From NCBI GenBank assembly GCA_001897995.1, contig MKRV01000047.1:1-40327 (forward strand): a stretch of DNA of 40,327 nt, read 5' to 3'. Below the pieces are notes generated by a model, which was not told where the DNA came from, did no database searches, and worked only from the letters and a program-made list of their open reading frames with translations. Position numbers and translations under genes: made by a program. Below, one piece after another: positions 38,760-40,327 of this stretch. The stretch's first letter is position 1; each line of letters opens with the position of its first letter. The DNA is from Alphaproteobacteria bacterium 65-37 (GTDB lineage: Bacteria; Pseudomonadota; Alphaproteobacteria; Reyranellales; Reyranellaceae).

Positions 38760-40327
38760 TCAAGACACCGGCGGCAGCGGCCCGTAGCGTTCGAGCTTCT
38801 GCGGGGCCGTGCGCCGATAGTCGCCGCGGCGCACGGTGATGCCCTGGCGGTCGAAGAATTCCAGGATCTGGATCGCGACCTTGCGGCCGTTGTCGAGCTT
38901 GTCGCGAAAATCCGCGGCGGTGAAGTCGCGGCCGAAGGCGTGGGCGATGCCGATCATCTCGGCCACGGTCGGCCGCAGGAAGTAATGGTCCTGCGCCAGC
39001 TCGACGACGCGGCCGATCTTGGCCAGGCGCTGCAGGATGCGGCGCACGTCGGGTTCCGGCACGTCGTAGGCCTGGGCAAAGTCGCGCACCCGTGGCGGCT
39101 TGAAGCGATCGCGCACCATCTCGCCGGACATCTTCTGCCATAGCGCCTCGTCACGAGCGCCGAGCTTCAGGGAATGGCCGGGCAGGCGCAGGTAGGCAGC
39201 ATCGACCACGACGGTTTTGGCACGGATCTCCTGATCGAGCAGGACCTGGAAGACCGGCGCCGGCCAGCGCCGCTTGAGCGCAACGCGCAGGCGCTCGGCC
39301 TGCAAGCCCGGCGCGTCGGGCTTGCTTTCGTGGAAGGCCTTCAGCGTGTCGAGAATGTCCTGCTTGGCCTCCGTGAGAGTCGTCGCCAGGAAGCCGAAGC
39401 CCGCCAGCGCCACGCCGTCGGCTGCCTGCAGCAGCTCCTCGACCTCAGCCGGCCGCAAGTTGCGCGAGCGGCCAAAGCGCGCGAGGTCGAGGTGGCCGGT
39501 GGCGAGCCGCAGCAGGCCTTCCAGCGCCTCGCCGTCGGGCTCGGCCAGCGCCGCGAGTTCGGCGAGGCGCCGCTCGGCGCGCCGATTGCGCGGCGGCCCG
39601 AAGGGATCGATCACCCGCGCGCCGGCAATGGTGCGCGTGGCCGAGGGATCGCGCAGGATCACGCGATCGCCCGTCAGTGCACCTATCTTCTCCTCGAGCA
39701 CGAGCTGCGCGAGGGACGAATCGGCCGGTGCCAGCCTGTCGCCTTCGAGCAGGGCGACGCGTCCCATGACATGGGCCGAGCCGAGATGGACGTGCACCGG
39801 CGACCAGTGCTTCAGCGGCTGGCCTTCCGACGCCAGCAGGCTGAGGCGCACATCGATGCGATCGGTCGGCGCATGCAGCTCCGGCCCCACCACCCAGTCG
39901 CCGCGCCGGATCGCCTCCTTGGAAAGACGCGCGCCCGTGAGGTTCAGCGCACAGCGTTCGCCGGCCCGGCCGACCTCGGCCGGACGGTTCTGCGCATGCA
40001 GCGACCGCACGCGGGCTTCGAGGCCCGAGGGCGTCAGCAGAAGATGATCGCCGACCTTGATCTCGCCGGCATGGACGGTGCCCGTCACCACGACGCCGGC
40101 GCCGGCCAGCACGAAGCAGCGGTCGACGGCAAGCCGGGCAAAGCCCGTCGCGCCCTTGCCGCTTTCCCCCAGGGCCAGCAACTTGGCCTTCAGCTCGTCG
40201 ACGCCCTGGCCGGTGATCGCCGAGACCGGCACGATCTCCGCCCCGGCCAGCGAGGTCGTCGACAGCAAGGTCTCGACCTCGGCCATGCGCTCCAGGATCT
40301 GGTCGTCGTCGGCGAGGTCGGCCTTGG
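38760..40327 (-). CDS. selB: selenocysteine-specific translation elongation factor SelB (5' part missing)
   Basis: About 520 C-terminal residues of SelB; the gene runs off the right edge. The window begins inside the GTPase domain at the G4 motif: KADL, the end of NKxD. VSAITGQGVDELKAKLLALG follows (G5 and last helix). Beta-barrel domains 2 and 3 come next (RCFVLAGAGVVVTGTVHAGE, LNLTGARLSKEAIRRGDWVV). The C-terminal winged-helix repeats follow from about residue 270 of the visible part, ending EFFDRQGITVRRGDYRRT. These bind the SECIS hairpin in mRNA. SelB delivers Sec-tRNA to UGA codons. selA may lie just upstream outside the window. Confidence 0.96.
   Translation of the reverse strand, partial: KADLADDDQILERMAEVETLLSTTSLAGAEIVPVSAITGQGVDELKAKLLALGESGKGATGFARLAVDRCFVLAGAGVVVTGTVHAGEIKVGDHLLLTPSGLEARVRSLHAQNRPAEVGRAGERCALNLTGARLSKEAIRRGDWVVGPELHAPTDRIDVRLSLLASEGQPLKHWSPVHVHLGSAHVMGRVALLEGDRLAPADSSLAQLVLEEKIGALTGDRVILRDPSATRTIAGARVIDPFGPPRNRRAERRLAELAALAEPDGEALEGLLRLATGHLDLARFGRSRNLRPAEVEELLQAADGVALAGFGFLATTLTEAKQDILDTLKAFHESKPDAPGLQAERLRVALKRRWPAPVFQVLLDQEIRAKTVVVDAAYLRLPGHSLKLGARDEALWQKMSGEMVRDRFKPPRVRDFAQAYDVPEPDVRRILQRLAKIGRVVELAQDHYFLRPTVAEMIGIAHAFGRDFTAADFRDKLDNGRKVAIQILEFFDRQGITVRRGDYRRTAPQKLERYGPLPPVS

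Overview
The window is compact, high-GC DNA with genes on both strands and very short gaps. Gene content suggests an alphaproteobacterium, perhaps a Reyranella- or Bradyrhizobium-like soil or water organism. The hints are a TAXI-type TRAP transporter, a lone Bug receptor, BKACE and DUF992/DUF1036 proteins, Crp/Fnr and OruR-like AraC regulators, and dispersed CTCTCCC-type palindromes. No marker gene fixes the genus, so this is inference. I see no phage, transposase, CRISPR array or rRNA. The one tRNA is the selenocysteine tRNA.

Layout. 1-4.2 kb: an HlyD-type adaptor, then on the minus strand a TAXI TRAP binding protein and its fused permease. 4.3-6.7 kb: a DUF1036 protein, a single-domain response regulator, a small unknown protein and a Crp/Fnr regulator. 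6.7-11.5 kb: a ROK-family protein whose sugar-kinase motifs are in circularly permuted order, divergent from an exported MORN-repeat protein, followed by an AI-2E family permease coupled to an exported MliC/NlpE/META protein. 11.6-15.0 kb: an anchored unknown protein, a universal stress protein, a lone Flp pilin and an isochorismatase-like hydrolase with a clear terminator. 15.2-18.8 kb: a LexA/CI-like S24 regulator, a sarcosine-oxidase-like flavoenzyme and an IlvD/Edd sugar-acid dehydratase. 18.84-19.11 kb: a 273-bp element with terminal inverted repeats, then a glycosyltransferase.

20.0-22.4 kb: a coupled minus-strand cluster of two unknown proteins, FdhD and MobB. This matches selC (38.1 kb) and selB (38.8 kb to the right edge) and implies a selenocysteine molybdenum formate dehydrogenase elsewhere in the genome. 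22.4-24.5 kb: small exported proteins and a leucine-rich-repeat protein. 24.5-27.1 kb: an operon of a Tat-exported flavin amine oxidase, an exported cytochrome c and an exported RidA. Together these look like a periplasmic amine-oxidation module. 27.3-29.2 kb: a Kup potassium transporter. 29.2-34.6 kb: an AraC-type regulator divergent from a five-gene operon (TauD/TfdA dioxygenase, Bug receptor, BKACE, tandem CMD-like protein, four-helix membrane protein), with 21-bp-spaced direct repeats in the shared promoter. 34.6-38.6 kb: Nudix, lipoprotein, TauE/SafE and ChrR-like cupin genes, a fragment of a flavoprotein gene, selC with its terminator, and a VOC protein.

Most promising for new biology: the permuted ROK protein, the amine oxidase/cytochrome c/RidA operon, the AraC-controlled dioxygenase/BKACE operon, the two unknown genes coupled to fdhD, and the structured repeat elements.
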